DNA of 64,000 nt, from the NCBI GenBank assembly GCA_946699065.1, contig CAMPDV010000209.1, positions 310,001 to 374,000 on the forward strand, written 5' to 3'. Each line of letters starts with the position of its first letter. Within the stretch, counting starts at the first letter, position 1. This document shows, in pieces, positions 1-12,639 of the stretch. The notes under the pieces are model-generated. The model had not been told where the DNA came from and made no database searches. It worked only from the letters and a program-made list of their open reading frames with translations. The position numbers and the translations under genes were made by a program. Origin of the DNA: Loxodes magnus. Lineage: Eukaryota > Ciliophora > Karyorelictea > Loxodida > Loxodidae.

Positions 1-168
1 CAAACTTTCATACTGATAGAGAGAACCCTCGGGGCAAGTTTGGCATGTCTCAACAGAACTTATCCGCCCTTCCCCATGGTGGGATCTAGTATGAGATTAC
101 TCGCAATGCGGTATACACTGCACTAGATTACCTACTATTTTTCTGACGTAGCCTACATCAATTTTATA
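1..168 (-). repeat. Family H1 retroposon, 5' part (cut by window edge)
   Basis: This is a copy of the multi-copy repeat named H1 here. It shares its conserved block (CTCGGGGCAAGTT, GAGATTACTCGCAATGC, ACTGCACTAGATTACC) with copies at 15230-15445, 19406-19850, 28120-28520, 40918-41050 and 55140-55559. Judged from the full copies, whose 3' end is a hairpin plus microsatellite, this copy lies on the minus strand with its 5' end near position 168; the rest lies outside the window. Confidence 0.8.
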
Positions 169-1900
169 TTATTTATTTTAAGAAAGACATAAATTCATTT
201 TATTTAGTGTAATCAATTAATTTAATATTTATTGTCTTTAAATTAAAATATTTCATAGGATGATAAAATCAATAAGATTTTAAATAATAGAAACAGAAAA
301 AGCTTAAAAGAAAGAAGTAGGAGACGAGAAGAATTCAAGATAGATTGACTAACATTGAGAATTAAGGCGTAATTAGAAAAATAAGTATAATAAAACAAAA
401 TGGTAGCAAAATATTTAATTTTGATTATATTTCTAATCTACGAAAGATCTCTGGTTAAATCCAAGATTTTGAAGAGAATGCTTCTGGAGATTTTATAGTT
501 TTAATAATTGCTTGAAGTTTGAGATTTTCTAATTTATATTTATTACTTAATTTATTCTCTGTTTGCAGAAACTGATTAGTAAAATATCCCTTTTATGACC
601 ATTAAAAATACATCCAGAAAAAACAGTACGATGAGAATTACTTTTCTTAAACATTAAAAATTTATACTTAATTGATTAAAAGAATTTCAAGCATAAATTG
701 GTAAAGAAAGTATTTGATATAATTTAAGTTTTCAAAAACTCTTTAGCTTAAAAATCTAAATTTAAAATTATAATTAACTTTTATTATGCTATGAGATTAA
801 ATCTACGCAGAAATAATTCAAACTTAAAAAATCTACATTATTTAAAATCTTTTGTCTTATAGATTAAAAAAATAACTTTTTCTTAGTAAGTTTAGAAAAT
901 CTAATTATTTTAAAATTAATCTAAAATGTATGACTTGAAAAAGAATTATTCAAATTATTTTTGTCTTAATTATAATTTTTATTGCTCACATAATCGTGCA
1001 CTAAACATAAATTTAAAATTATATAAAATGAAAGCTTTAAATATTTAATAATTAGATATTAAATTATTATATTAAGGTTTATTTATAATTAATGAATATC
1101 AAAATAATAAATTTTAATATCTTCAGATAAAAAATTTAATTGCTTCTTTCAAATTAAAAGAGTAAATCTTTTAAGTTTTTATAGTTGCTCAACAGACATT
1201 CAAAAATTCTAGCTTGAAAATTTTTAATTTCTTTACTATTTAGTATGTTTTTCTCTCATCTATTTGTTAATCATTTATAATTTATTTATTTCATTATGAA
1301 AAATAAATTTTTTAGTTAAAAGTTGTTTTTAGCAATTCTGAATTCATAAATATACATAAAAAAATTTAATTTTTTCTAATTGTTTTTTTATTAAATTTAT
1401 CATTCTTACCTGTATTTAACATCAAAAATAGTAAAATTAATAAATTATTATTAATAAAATGTAAAAGTTTTATAAAATCAATCTAGATTATAAATATTTT
1501 TATTTTAGAGAGATATAATTAAAAATGTATGTAGAATAAAAATTATTTAGATTATTAAAATATTCATAAAAATATTTAATTTTTTTAAATATTTCTTTTT
1601 AAAACTTTCTTTTTGTCTATTCTTAAAATTTCCTGAAGTGAACATCCAGAGAAAAAGCAAAAAATTAATTAAAATTTTTTATTCTGTCCGAAAAATCTCT
1701 TGCAGTGTAAAACACTGAGCAAAAAAAATATTTATTTTTGCAATTTTTATAGAATAAAATAAAAATAAAAAGTTTTTAAATATTTAATAAAAATTAAATT
1801 AAAAAAATTAAAAATATAAAACTAAAAAAATTAATTAAAAATTAAAATATAATGACATCTAAATAAAACATTAATATAATATATCTCTTAGTTTACATAT
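169..1900. other. AT-rich spacer, no gene recognised
   Basis: Very AT-rich, low-complexity DNA between the truncated H1 copy and the next retroposon. No protein motif, tRNA or repeat family was recognised on either strand. Confidence 0.5.
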
Positions 1901-1929
1901 CTTTTTTACCTTTCTATTTTATCCACAAA

Positions 1930-2785
1930 AAATAACTTTAATTAAAAAAAATGGCAGAAGGTCTCAAGAAGGGTTTTTTCCAGCTTCATAGAAAAAGGAA
2001 AAAAATCAGAGACTTCTAATTCTTCCTCTAACACGTCTTCTTTAATAATATAATAATTTTCTTAGGTTCTTGAACCCCAAAATTTAGAAAAGTAAAGATA
2101 ATCTTAAATTGAATAAGAAATTAAATCAACAGAAACTGACTAAAGCAAGCGAGACTTTTTACTCCCATAGCCATGATCAAGCAACTACATGAAAAGTGGT
2201 AACTAAAAAATAATGTGGAAATAGAAAAATGATGAATAGCTAATAATAAAATAACTTATGAAATCTATCCGTAACCTCTAAGAAGAAGTTTAAATATTAA
2301 AGAAAGAAAACCAAAAATTATTATAGAAAAGTTAAAACAATGAAGAAAGATTAATGAAACAGGAAATCGAAGTGAAACTTTTGGGAAAAAAAAGAATTTA
2401 ACCTTAAACTTTAGCTGAAAATAAAATGGAATTAGAATACACAAAACCCATAGAAATAATTCCTCCCAGAAGGATCGTTAAACTGTGCTACCTGTGCAAA
2501 TCAAGATTCTATACATACAAGAGAAGCAAGATATATCTGGATAAACAGAGAATAAACAGTGAAGAGATTTGGAGAGAACTGTCAAGAATTTATGTAGACA
2601 AAGATGGAAGAATATTTAGAAGGAGGCTTTTTCAAGGGAGTGCCAGTACTTAAAAAAAACTGGGAGTCTCCGAGCTTTTATTTAAACATCAAGGAACGAA
2701 CTCTGGAGTTAAGTGTTAAGGGGTTTAAAATCCCCGGAGATACGAACACTTTAATTTAGTATATTATTATTATTATTATTAAATT
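1930..2785 (+). mobile_element. ORF1-type retroposon E1 with 3' hairpin and (TTA)n tail
   Basis: This is a short retroposon. Coding begins near the ATG at 1951 (MAEGLKKGF), and a second stretch starts at 2426 in another frame. That stretch contains LCYLCKSRF, in the place of the CCHC knuckle of sister elements, then EEIWRELSRIYVDKDGRIFR, equivalent to LYCTAEGRIYRRK in the element at 7955-8755. The ORF is followed directly by an inverted repeat (AGTGTT at 2712-2717, AACACT at 2745-2750, with a GGGG/CCCC inner stem) and a TTA microsatellite at 2760-2782. No reverse transcriptase lies between ORF and tail. The coding part is interrupted, so the copy looks dead. Element membership rests on the shared motif plus shared 3' architecture. 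Confidence 0.7.
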
Positions 2786-3059
2786 AAAAAAAACTATTAC
2801 CTCCATAAAAAAACAAAAACTTCTAAATATTTTTAACACTCTTAATACTCTTAACTCTTTTAATATTCTTAGAATTTACTTTTTTTAACACTAAAGAAAC
2901 CATCCACACACTAACTATATACGCACCCTCTCAAAACAAATTTGATAAAAATATTTGTAATTTTGCTTATAATTAATCTTTAATATATAAATATACATAT
3001 ATCATTATTATTTTAATTAATAGATAAAATATACGATAGTATTTAAGAAATTAAAGATT

Positions 3060-5250
3060 ATCCACTCTCATATTTATAAGGATTTTATCTTTTTACCATA
3101 CAAGAAATATAAGAAATTATAAAAGAAATTCCCAATGGAAAATCAGCTAATTTAGACAGAACAAAAGGTGAACTTCTGAAATATGGTGGATAATATTTAT
3201 TAATAATTCTTCATTCTTTTCTAAATAATATGCTAAGACTTGGAAGAATCCCTTAGGAATTAAATACATCGGTGATAATTCCAATATTTGGAAAAGGAAA
3301 TAAAGATGATTGGAAAAACTGACGAATTATTTCTCTTATTAATATTATTCTAAAACTATATGATAAAGCTTTAGCAAAAAGACTATACAGTCTGATTTAT
3401 TAGAGAAATTTTATTCACCCTTCATAAATGGGATTTATGAAAAACAGATAAACAACTTAATAAATTTGAATAATATAACAAATAATCGATAACTATCGGA
3501 AATGTGCTAAAGGTAAGACTAAATTGATAGCAACACTGATAGATGTTGAAAAAATGTTTGACTCAATAGAAAGAAGACTTTTGTTTGATTAACTTAAGAG
3601 AGTTAAACTACCACTTGGAATAATAATAGCCTTAGAATCATTTTATAAAAACCTAAGTTCTTCATTTATCATAGAAGGAAAGAGCACCAGAACTTTATAA
3701 TTCAACAATGGAGTTGTGTAAGGAAGTTCTCATGGACCAGTTTTAGCATTATTGTATTATGACATAGTAATTAGATATTTGGAAAGTAAAAGTAACTAAT
3801 TGGGATTTAAATGCCAGGATTCAAGTATTAGCTTTGCTTGTAGAGGATGGGCAGATGATTTTATTCTTCTTTCCAAATCTGCAAAGTAGATGTAGAATTT
3901 AATAAATGAAACAAATAAAGTTTTTGCATGAACACATTTAAAGATCAATGTTACCAAATCTGAATGCATCTAATTTCTAAAGAAGAATCAGAAGTAATAA
4001 ATTTTAAATTTATGATTAGGAAATTAACCAATTGCTTAAAAAGAACAAGTAACATATTTAGGAGTTATTCTACATCAAAAGAAGAACTTGAATCCCCATT
4101 GCATTGCATTTAAATATATAGCTGCAATGAAGAAAGCTGTTTTTTTAACTAATGAGATATAAGAATGTAACTCCTTGACATTTTAAAACTTTATGTAGAC
4201 TTTTTACATTACCTAAAGCAGAATATGGAGGAGACTTAGTACCATGAAGTATTCAAAAAGGAGTAACTGGAGTTCTGAACAGAATAGAACCAAGCATGAG
4301 ATTAATTTCATGAAAAGATTTTTAAGTAGCAACTTCAACATTTAATGAATCATGTTATATAGACCTGAATTGATTACCCTTTAAGCACATTATGGCTATA
4401 AAATTCTTCAGATTCTACCATAAAATTAAATAAGAAAGTATTGATTTTCCAAGATCAGCAATAGGCTCTCTTTTCATTAATATATGGAAAAAAGGATTTC
4501 AATACTACGATTAAGTGTAGCAATTATCAGACCTTTATAATATCGATCTGCAGAATTAATAGAATAATACCAATCTTAAAACTTTTACTAAACATATAAG
4601 AGAAAAAATACAACAATATTTCTACAAAGTAGCTACTAAAAAATTTATGAGAATGAAAACAGCTAAAGTATATACTGAATAATTTGGTAATATTTAACAG
4701 TTTCCACAAATTACTTATACGAAATTAAACAAATAGTATAGACGAGAAATTATCAGTATATATAGACTTAGAACCTAAACTTATAATTTTCGTAAGGATC
4801 TATAAGATCGTCATTACCCCATTGATAATCCCTATTGTATGTGTGAAGAGTATGAAACTTTCGAGCATATCTTTAAATGTGTGTACTATTCTAATATAAT
4901 GAATTGATTATCGGAAAAGATCGGAAATTATGACTTAAGGCGCCTTATACAATACAATCAAGAATATCTAAACTCATTTTCAAGGTCTAAATTGGAGTAC
5001 TTAGACTTATAGATCAAAATATTTCACAAGAAGCTAATGACAAGGAGACTTGAGATTCTAGAAATGGAGAAAGCAAAAAAGGAAGAAGCTAAAGATGAAT
5101 AGAAAGAAGAACTAATTAAAGAAAAATGATGAAATGTAAACAAGATTAAAAAACAGATTTAAAAACATTTACTAACGTCTATAATTGAAAGAAGCAATTC
5201 TTGCAATTAAAGACGTCAAAAAACTCTTTTAGTTTAAATTTAAATTTTAT
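3060..5250 (+). mobile_element. LINE (non-LTR retrotransposon), copy A: reverse transcriptase to 3' end
   Basis: This is a 5'-truncated LINE whose reverse transcriptase can be read with TAR = Gln and TGA = Trp. Visible in order are the RT opening (NGKSANLDRTKGELLKYGG near 3130), NWRIISLINIILKLYDKALA (near 3315), DVEKMFDSIERR, the VVQGSSHGPVLALLYYD block, the catalytic box WADDF near 3850 (WADD instead of the usual YADD), a thumb region, then a C-terminal CCHC-type finger CMCEEYETFEHIFKC near 4840. Reading needs at least one frame change, near 4150, so the copy is probably not active. The 3' end carries AAAAAACTCTTTTAGTTT, shared with copy C and with the SINE at 16611-16924. No apurinic endonuclease domain is seen, consistent with 5' truncation. 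TGA codons in this copy align with TGG in copy C at two Trp positions. Confidence 0.9.
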
Positions 5251-5833
5251 TTTAATAAGAGTTAAAATTAAGCATTTAAGTAGTCCTCTCTCAAACAGGA
5301 ATTAGATTCAACAATCACTATATTATTTATTAAATATATTCTTACGACCTTGATTTCCATTAACATTCAAATTTACCCCCTTATTATTTTTTAAATTAAT
5401 ACATTCTTTCATAATTACAATTTATATTACTAACTAAAAATAGACATAAAACAATTACCATCTATAAATAAAATATCCTATAAAGAACACTTACATACTA
5501 AAATTAATCCAAAAATTACATTCTAGAAAAATATATTTAGTACTTAAGTACCATGATCTAATATTTTTAAATAAATAACTATTACCAGCTTTAAAACATA
5601 TGTCAAATTTTAAATTACTAACTATACGATTAATAAATGCTTACGAACTATGTATTTAAGAATATTAAATGTTTTACTTACATCCTATAATTTTAAGAAT
5701 TAAATGTTTAACTTACCCACTATAGTTTTAAAGAATATTAAATTTTTAACTTACCTGTTTTAAAAATAAAAGTTTAAAAATATGACATACCTCCTTTAAT
5801 AAGATTATGTTTATTTACCATCTACATATTATT
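5251..5833. other. Spacer with a tandem ~36-bp repeat
   Basis: AT-rich spacer between the LINE and the 3' end of the RING/B-box gene. It contains no recognised gene. Its only structure is the degenerate tandem repeat listed at 5637-5795. Confidence 0.6.
5637..5795 (-). repeat. Four degenerate ~36-bp tandem units, each GTAAG...ATAG
   Basis: On the minus strand four consecutive units each start with GTAAG or a near match and end in ATAG (for example GTAAGTTAAACATTTAATTC...ATAG). They lie just past the end of the ubiquitin-like domain of the minus-strand gene. The unit limits resemble intron borders, but no spliced product can be inferred; slippage or local duplication explains the pattern equally well. 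Confidence 0.65.
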
Positions 5834-7651
5834 TTAAAAATTTAACTCACTCCATCTCATTTTGAGATTTTCCTCATCCACAATCTTTAACGATTGTATA
5901 GTCTAGTTGTCCTCTAACTTATTCCCATTTTTAAAAATGTCCAACGACCATCATTTTAACTTAATTTAATCTTCTATCATGTCCTTCAGTTATTCGATAG
6001 TTGTATTTTATTTGACAGTAAGATTCACATGTTTATAATTCGGAGATTCTACCAATATTTAGATTTTAAAATTCATGATCTTTGTTGATAACTCATTCAA
6101 CTAACATGTTAACTATTTTCTTTCCTCCAATAAACTTTTAATTTGTTTTTCAAAATTAGATTTATCCTATTATAAAATCTTAATTTACTAACTTAATTCC
6201 CGATTCTATGAAATGTTATTAATACTAGCCTTAGTAAGTGCATTCAAATCATTCTCTTTCTACCTATTTAACTCACTCAAATTATTCATTTAGTCTCTTA
6301 AAAGATTATTATCCTTTCTTCAACCGTCAAGCTAACTTTCTAACTCTCTTATCTTTTACTCTTTTAATAAATTTTATTTTTAATACTACTCCTATAAAGA
6401 TAGATTTCTCTAATCCTTCTCTTTAATAGTCTAAAGCAAATCCTTTATTTGCGTTTGATATTAAACACCCTGACTAGATAATTTTTTTATTTATTCATTC
6501 AAAAACTTAGACTATTCCTCTAGCTTATTTTTATAATCTTATAACTCGAAACTTTTTTACTACAAGATAGTGTTTTACTGCTAGATCATTCTCTCTCGCT
6601 ATATCTCTTACTCCTCTATTACTTTCTAGTAACGGGATATTTATTTTCTCAAATCATTCAATACTAATTCCTTATCTCTTATATCTTAAAGTAACTTTTA
6701 AATTTATTCTTTACTTTCCTTATTTACACTCTCATACTATCTAGCCTACAACTACAAATATAACTTCTATCATAAAAATTATATAGTTCTCTAAAAAGAA
6801 TATTTCTATACTCTAACACGCAACTCTTATTCTTATTTTGGCTGTATCTCATTCATAATTCTCTCAAAGGCCTAAGCTTCTATGATCTTTAAGTTAAGAA
6901 TAGCTTAAAATTAAGAATATTTTTATTCATCCTTTATTTACTTCTCTTAAAGTTATAATTCCAATCTCTCTATCTCAACTTTCTTTATCTCATATTACTA
7001 TATAGTGATCTATTACATTGACCCAATACTTTCTACTTACTTACTCATCTCAAAAAGATTATTTTAACTTATTTCCTACCTACACTACTCACCTAACTTT
7101 TATACTCTTATCACCACCTCCTCACATGCTTACTCTAAACTTCTCTTGATTTTATCATAGATCAATACTATATATTTTCTATTTATCTTATAATCTTCAG
7201 ACAATTACTTTTATCATTGACCTAAGACAGAAGAATATTGATTCAACCCCTCTTTTATTTCCCTCAAAGTCATTTACATTCGAACTTACATAATAGGAAT
7301 GATCTCCTCTTGTCTATCATATTGATGATTCTTATGAGAATCCTACCGACACTTTTCACATATTAATGTACTTTCACTCAGACAAGGCAAAGCTAGAAGC
7401 TCATTATGCTCTTAACATATATTCAATTGGCTTTATTTAGACTCCTCTTTAAGATGTTAAATTAGTATTTCCAATTATTCAATTGGTCTATCAGTGATTA
7501 TGTCATGCTTTCTACACATGAACTTCCCCTAGATTTTGTAGAAATATTTTAAACATTTCTCACAAAGAATACATCCACAATCCAACTTTCTAGGCTTTTT
7601 AAGCTCTTAATAGAACTTTTCTTCACAAGCTTCATATTTAGATGCTTGCAT
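5834..7651 (-). CDS. TRIM-like protein: RING, B-box, long coiled coil, C-terminal ubiquitin-like domain
   Basis: About 605 residues in one unbroken frame from the ATG at 7651 (MQASKYEACEEKF). Residues 8-50 hold a RING-like Cys/His cluster (CGCILCEKC...KFMCRKHD). Residues about 85-120 hold a B-box zinc finger (CQEHNELLALPC...ICEKCRQDSHKNHQYD). A very long Gln/Lys/Glu-rich coiled coil follows to about residue 520. The C-terminal 70 residues read VNLTVKQNTTIEQLKDMIED and then DIFKNGNKLEDNQTIQSLKI, which matches the ubiquitin fold (beta hairpin, helix, KLEDNQTI turn). RING/B-box proteins are usually E3 ubiquitin ligases; a C-terminal ubiquitin-like domain is not a standard TRIM partner. Termination is unclear: no in-frame TGA occurs near the end of the domain, so the end given (a TAA) is provisional. 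Intronless. Two Lys-flanked TGA codons are read as Trp. Confidence 0.85.
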
Positions 7652-7944
7652 TTTATTTTTGAATAAACTAGAATTAAAAGAAACTAATTTTATTGTGTAA
7701 GAGATACTTAGATATAAAAAAGGATTCTTCTATTAACTTAATACTTAATAAATAGAAGAGTAATTACTATTAAAACTTAAATATATAATGCAAGAATTTT
7801 CCCTATAAAATATTAGCTATATTTATAAATAATAAATATTTAGTCACATAGCAACAACAACAAAATGAATATTATCTTAGGAATTACTTGAAGATGTGAA
7901 ATACTAATATATTAATAGATTATAATTAGGTTTAGCTACATTAC
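7652..7944. other. Spacer upstream of the TRIM-like gene
   Basis: AT-rich DNA between the TRIM-like gene start and the tail of retroposon E2. It probably holds the promoter of the minus-strand gene, but no defined element was recognised. Confidence 0.4.
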
Positions 7945-7954
7945 TATATTTTAG

Positions 7955-8755
7955 AATAATAATAATAATAATAATTAATAATTAATTAATTAATTATAGT
8001 GATCCCACCTATCAATAAGGTTCGTCACTTTTTAAAGTTTAATAGTTTTGTTAAAATTTCCATTTCCAGTTTTCTTCTGGGTCTTCTTCTTGAAGCACAT
8101 ATCTATCTGTGCTGTGTTCTCCCTTTTTTATTTTCGTAATCTTGCTTCAATCAATCTTCATTCCAAGCATTTGTTCATTTCTTCTTTGTCCTGCTATAAT
8201 CACGTCTTCTAGAATTTCATGCCCTGCGTTCATCTTTCTTCTATAAATTCTTCCTTCCGCGGTGCAATATAGTTTACTTATGGTTCTTCATAGCTTTAAA
8301 TTTTAAATTTTCTGCTTTCTGTTTTTATTGGAATTAGAAGCAGTTTCTAACTATGTGTCCTGGTCTCTTGCAGTATCAGCATCGCAGTATTTTCCTATAG
8401 GGAATATCTTTTATTGCAGGCTGTTTCTCCACATCCATAGGATCATTCCCCTGTATATTTTGCAAAAATATGCTTTCAGTTAGTTCAGCGAATTAGTCGA
8501 ATTTTTTCTCTAGCTCTTCTGTTTTTTTGTTTCCTGTCTATTTATTTTCATTTTTCATTTATTCTTATTAATTGTACATCAGGTGCTCTATTTTTCTTTC
8601 TAGTTCTTGAACTGTTCTTAGGAGGTTGAAATTTTCTTATTACAGCAATTGGAGTGCTTAAAATATATTTTATTGCTCGTAAGATGAATCCTTTTGAGAA
8701 GAGGTTTTTTACAAGAAATTTTCCATTTTTTCTCAGAATAATATATGCCAAATGG
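7955..8755 (-). mobile_element. ORF1-type retroposon E2 with canonical CCHC zinc knuckle
   Basis: Minus-strand retroposon. The ORF opens at 8751 (MAYIILRKNGKF) and carries a perfect CX2CX4HX4C knuckle, CWYCKRPGHIVRNC (around 8340-8390, its Trp encoded by TGA), then KLYCTAEGRIYRRKMNAGHE (around 8220-8290), the signature shared with E1, E3, E5, E6 and E9. The 3' end is an inverted repeat (AGTGA/TCACT, 7998-8029) followed by TAA and TTAA microsatellites (7961-7995). No reverse transcriptase is present. The 5' end lies close to the start of the LRR coding region on the other strand and may have cut that gene. Confidence 0.8.
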
Positions 8756-8759
8756 AGTT

Positions 8760-11640
8760 AATAAGCAAGCAAATTATCTAAACCATAAAATTATATTTAA
8801 AGAGTTCTTGTTAGCTAGAATTATCCCTTAAATGTAATTTTGAATAACCTTTAGATCCATTAGAAAGTAATCTAGAAAAAATTAGAATAAATAATTTCTT
8901 ATATAAGCATAAGATGATAAAAAAGAAATTGTCACACATTTACAGTAATCTCTATAGATGCAAATAAAAAAAGAAAATATATAAATAAACCTAGAAATTG
9001 ATGTCACGAAACTAATAAGTCTTAATAAAAATTTAGTACAACAGCTAGATAATACCTAAATTAGCCTCTAGTAGATAACTAAATTAATGCGCGTGACAGA
9101 ATATCAGGTAAAAATGTCAAATGTTTCTAATTCCCATCATTGCAGAATCTTAACTTAAGTTATAATCACATCCAAGACTTCTCTTTTATCAGCTGCATGT
9201 AACTGGGAAAGCTGGTAGTTAATCATAATTAAGTTCACCGAATTTCTTGAAATGCTGATCTCTTAGAGTTGACAGAAATTAATATTTCCTGAAACTAGTT
9301 GAAAAACCTAGAATGAAAGGAGAGTTACATTTAGTGCTTGATACTTCCTACAATGAAAAGAGTCGTAAAAGGAAACGCGAGATAGCATATAAAATTTGGC
9401 CTATATTTAAAAAATAGACTTGTTATAGAACCTCTTTAATCGTAAGTATTACCCATACTAAGAATAGAGACTAAAATTTTAAGAATATATTAAGAGCCAC
9501 TTACATTAGAAAAATAAGAATAATAGAAATAAGAAACAAAATTTAAAGCAGTTAGCTAAACGAATAAGGCAGATGGATTCTTTTATAGTAGCATGGAAAA
9601 ATAAAACATTAGATTGCTTTTATGTTGATGTGCATGCCAAAAATTACAGTTAACCTAGCAGGTTAGATAGATTGCTGTTCTCTTAGGTGAGGAAAGTAAA
9701 ATCACAAGTTATTAAACAGCTCATATGAAGAAGTTCAAACACCTTTAAAAATGATTATAGTTAGTTATTAAAAATGCTATTTCTCTTAAAGTAGAATACC
9801 AGGATTAATTTCCAGAGAAGTGCAAAATTTTTCATAACTTCCTACGTATTAGCTAAGTTCCATTTCAAGTATGAAAATCCGCATATCATCTCATACTTAT
9901 TAAGAATAATAAAAGTATTATAATCTTTATAGCTCTTTATGTGAAAAAACTTTTTCATTATCATAACTGAGAAACAAAATGAACAAAACTTAAGACTAGC
10001 AAGAAATAGCAGTTCTAAGTAAAAAAAAGTGCTCAATGGAGTAAAGATAATTCGTTCGGCATTTCTGAAATTATTCAAAGAATTAAAGGTATTCAGATAA
10101 GTCTAAATCTTAATCAAGAGAGTAATTTAAAGTACTAATAACCAATAAAGTAGAAGCAGCTTTATTAATCAAAGGAATCTAAACTGAGTAATTATTTTCA
10201 TAGCTACTTAAGACGAAAGTAATGCTAAGAAGCAAGAATTGTAAACAAATGCTTGACAGAAGATTTTAAAAATAGATCTGCTGCTTCTTTTATCTTCAGG
10301 TGGATATATAAATCATTGGAAAGGTATAATTTTGATAAATTTATAGAGCAGATAAATTTAAAAACATTAACAAGTTTTTCCAATAATGAAAAATAAGCTA
10401 AGTACAGTAAACTAGTAAAAATAACTGAAAATTAGTAGGTAAAACAGCTAGGGAATCAAATTTTGCTCTCCTTAGAGAAATAAATAAATGAATGCCTTTA
10501 AAGTTTGTTTGAAATTAACGAGTCATAAAAGGAATTGACTTTATAAGAGTAATATAGAGAGGCATCCAAACTGCATTAAGCGAGTAGAAATATCTTGAGG
10601 ATAAATTTTTATCACACTTCAATTTTACCAATTTCTATCTTCAGATCTGCTCAAAGACACTAGGTATAGTAAAGTGATAAACTTAGTCAAGAAAGTAAGA
10701 ATGATCAAGATATTAGCGATAGACAAAACATTAATTGAACTAAAGCGAACAATAGTAAAAGTAAATTAGACTAAAGGATAAAAAACCAGGTTACTCAAAA
10801 ATTTCTAATTGAAAAACTTGCAAATCCAGTCCAATTTAGAAATCTATTTAAGCTCTAATTTGCAAAGCTAATAAATAGCAGAAATACCCAAGTTTTAAAA
10901 ATCCTACTACGATACTAGAATAAAAATAAATTAAAACAACACCAGATGAATATTGAAGCTTAGAGGATAAATCAGTTTCTCTATTAACTTGAGAGAAGCA
11001 TCCTAGAAATCAGGGTTATATAAAAAGAAGACAAGTGTCTTAGATTAAAAATGATAACAAAAAAGAATTAAATAATAAAATTTGGCTCAAGAATACAAAA
11101 TCAAATAAGAAAAGCATTAAATACAAAGTTTCTCATTTATGTATGCCAGATAAAACTCCAAAATATAAAGCTATAAGGGATAAAAAAGCACTTTGAAGGA
11201 AAGTTCAGTATCTAGAAAAATATTCAAAGCGTATTAACTAAACTACTATAGTAAGTACTTGTATAGAAAGTACTAAGAAAAGTTAAAAAAATTGAAGTAA
11301 AAGATTAAAAAGTAGTTTATTAAGGCAATTGAATTGAGATAATTGCTAAAGAAAAGAAGAAAAGTGAAAATTGCTGTCAAGGTCGAATAGTAATATGTAG
11401 GAGAGTTTAAATTAATCTATTAGAAACTCTAAAATTACTATTTAAAGTTTTTTTAGATATTTTAAGATAGAAATAAAGTGATGATTATTATAATCATTTT
11501 TGAAAGATCGAAAAAGGAGAATAAACCAGTTATCTCAGTAAAAAAAGAGTCAAAGAAGCTTTTAAACTCAGAGATGGATTTTAATAGAAGCTTTAACAGT
11601 TAGATTGAAAGGTTAAGTAGTTTTAATAAGTGATCTGCTA
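8760..11640 (+). pseudogene. Large leucine-rich-repeat / Gln-Lys-rich protein gene, 5' end lost, possibly decayed
   Basis: One plus-strand frame stays protein-like for about 2.8 kb. Clear LRR units occur at 9135-9330 (SLQNLNLSYNHIQDFSFISC; LLELTEINISWNQLKNLEW). Downstream is a long basic, Gln-rich helical region (for example SLEKQINECLQSLFEINESQ near 10480; RWIYKSLERYNFDKFIEQIN near 10310). No ATG in this frame was found before retroposon E2 begins at 8755, so the start may have been removed by that insertion. Composition weakens around 9650-10050, where another frame reads about as well, so a frameshift or decay is likely. Function unknown. LRRs in ciliates are often scaffold or F-box substrate modules. 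Confidence 0.5.
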
Positions 11641-11784
11641 ACAGATTATTCATTCAACTTTTAGAACATAATAAGACCTATTTCATGAACTAAAACTTGT
11701 TTAGACTAGAAGATAATTTTCTCATTTTTAAAAGTTTAGAAATTAGTTAACATAATCTGATAGTTATTTTCTTATCAGTAAATA

Positions 11785-12597
11785 CTTCAGACATATTCCC
11801 CTTCAATTACTTCTTCATTTCGAATAATTCTAGTCTTCTTGACATAAGTTTCTTGTGAGGTATTTTTATTTATAAATCTAAATATCTCAAATAAGTCTTC
11901 GGAAAGGAGTTCATAAGTCCTTAATCATATAATATAAGGCGTCTTAAGTCATAATACCCAATTTTTTACGATAGTCCATCTCTTATAATATACATTTAAA
12001 AATGTGCTAGAATGTATCATACTCCTCATACACGCAGTAGTTATTATCAATAGGATAGTGACGATCTTAAAGATCTTTTCGAAAATTATAGGATTGGGTT
12101 CTAAATTTACATACTGATAATTTCTTTACTAAATTCTTAGTTCAACTTAGTGTAAGTAATTACTGGAAATTGGCTAAGATCACTAAACTGCTCAGTAAAT
12201 ATTTTAGCTATTTTCACTCTCTTAAATTTTTATCAGCTACATTATAGAAATATTGTTATATTTTGTCTCTTATATATTTAGTAAAGCTATTTTATCTTGT
12301 ACTAATCTTAGAATTCTACAGGTCTATACTTTAGAGGTCTGATGATTGCTAAAATTGATATAGTATTGAAATCCTTTTTCCTGTTGGTAATGAAAAGAGA
12401 GCCTACTGTCGATCTTGGAAAATCAATGCTTTCTTATTTCATTTTATAATAGAATTTATAATGCTTTACGGCCTTAATATGCTTAAAAGGTAGCCAGATT
12501 AAATCCATATAACATGGCTCGTTAAATGTTGAAATTACTGCTTAAAATGTTTTTCTTGAAATTACTCTTATGCTTGACTCAATTCTATTGTTTCAAG
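11785..12597 (-). mobile_element. LINE copy B, C-terminal fragment
   Basis: 5'-truncated minus-strand copy of the LINE at 3060-5250. It covers the region from the RT thumb to just past the C-terminal zinc finger; the reverse complement of 12400-12450 matches the GGCTCTCTTTTCATTA stretch of copy A. It is diverged and interrupted, and abuts the WD40 fragment that begins at about 12640. Confidence 0.85.
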
Positions 12598-12639
12598 ATA
12601 ATTTGTAATAGAAATTCTTATAATTTATATGTATTATCA

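Noticed and set aside
9114-10400. Plus-strand frame starting MSNVSNSHH over the LRR gene
   Set aside because: It needs far more TGA-Trp codons than the neighbouring frame that carries the LRRs.
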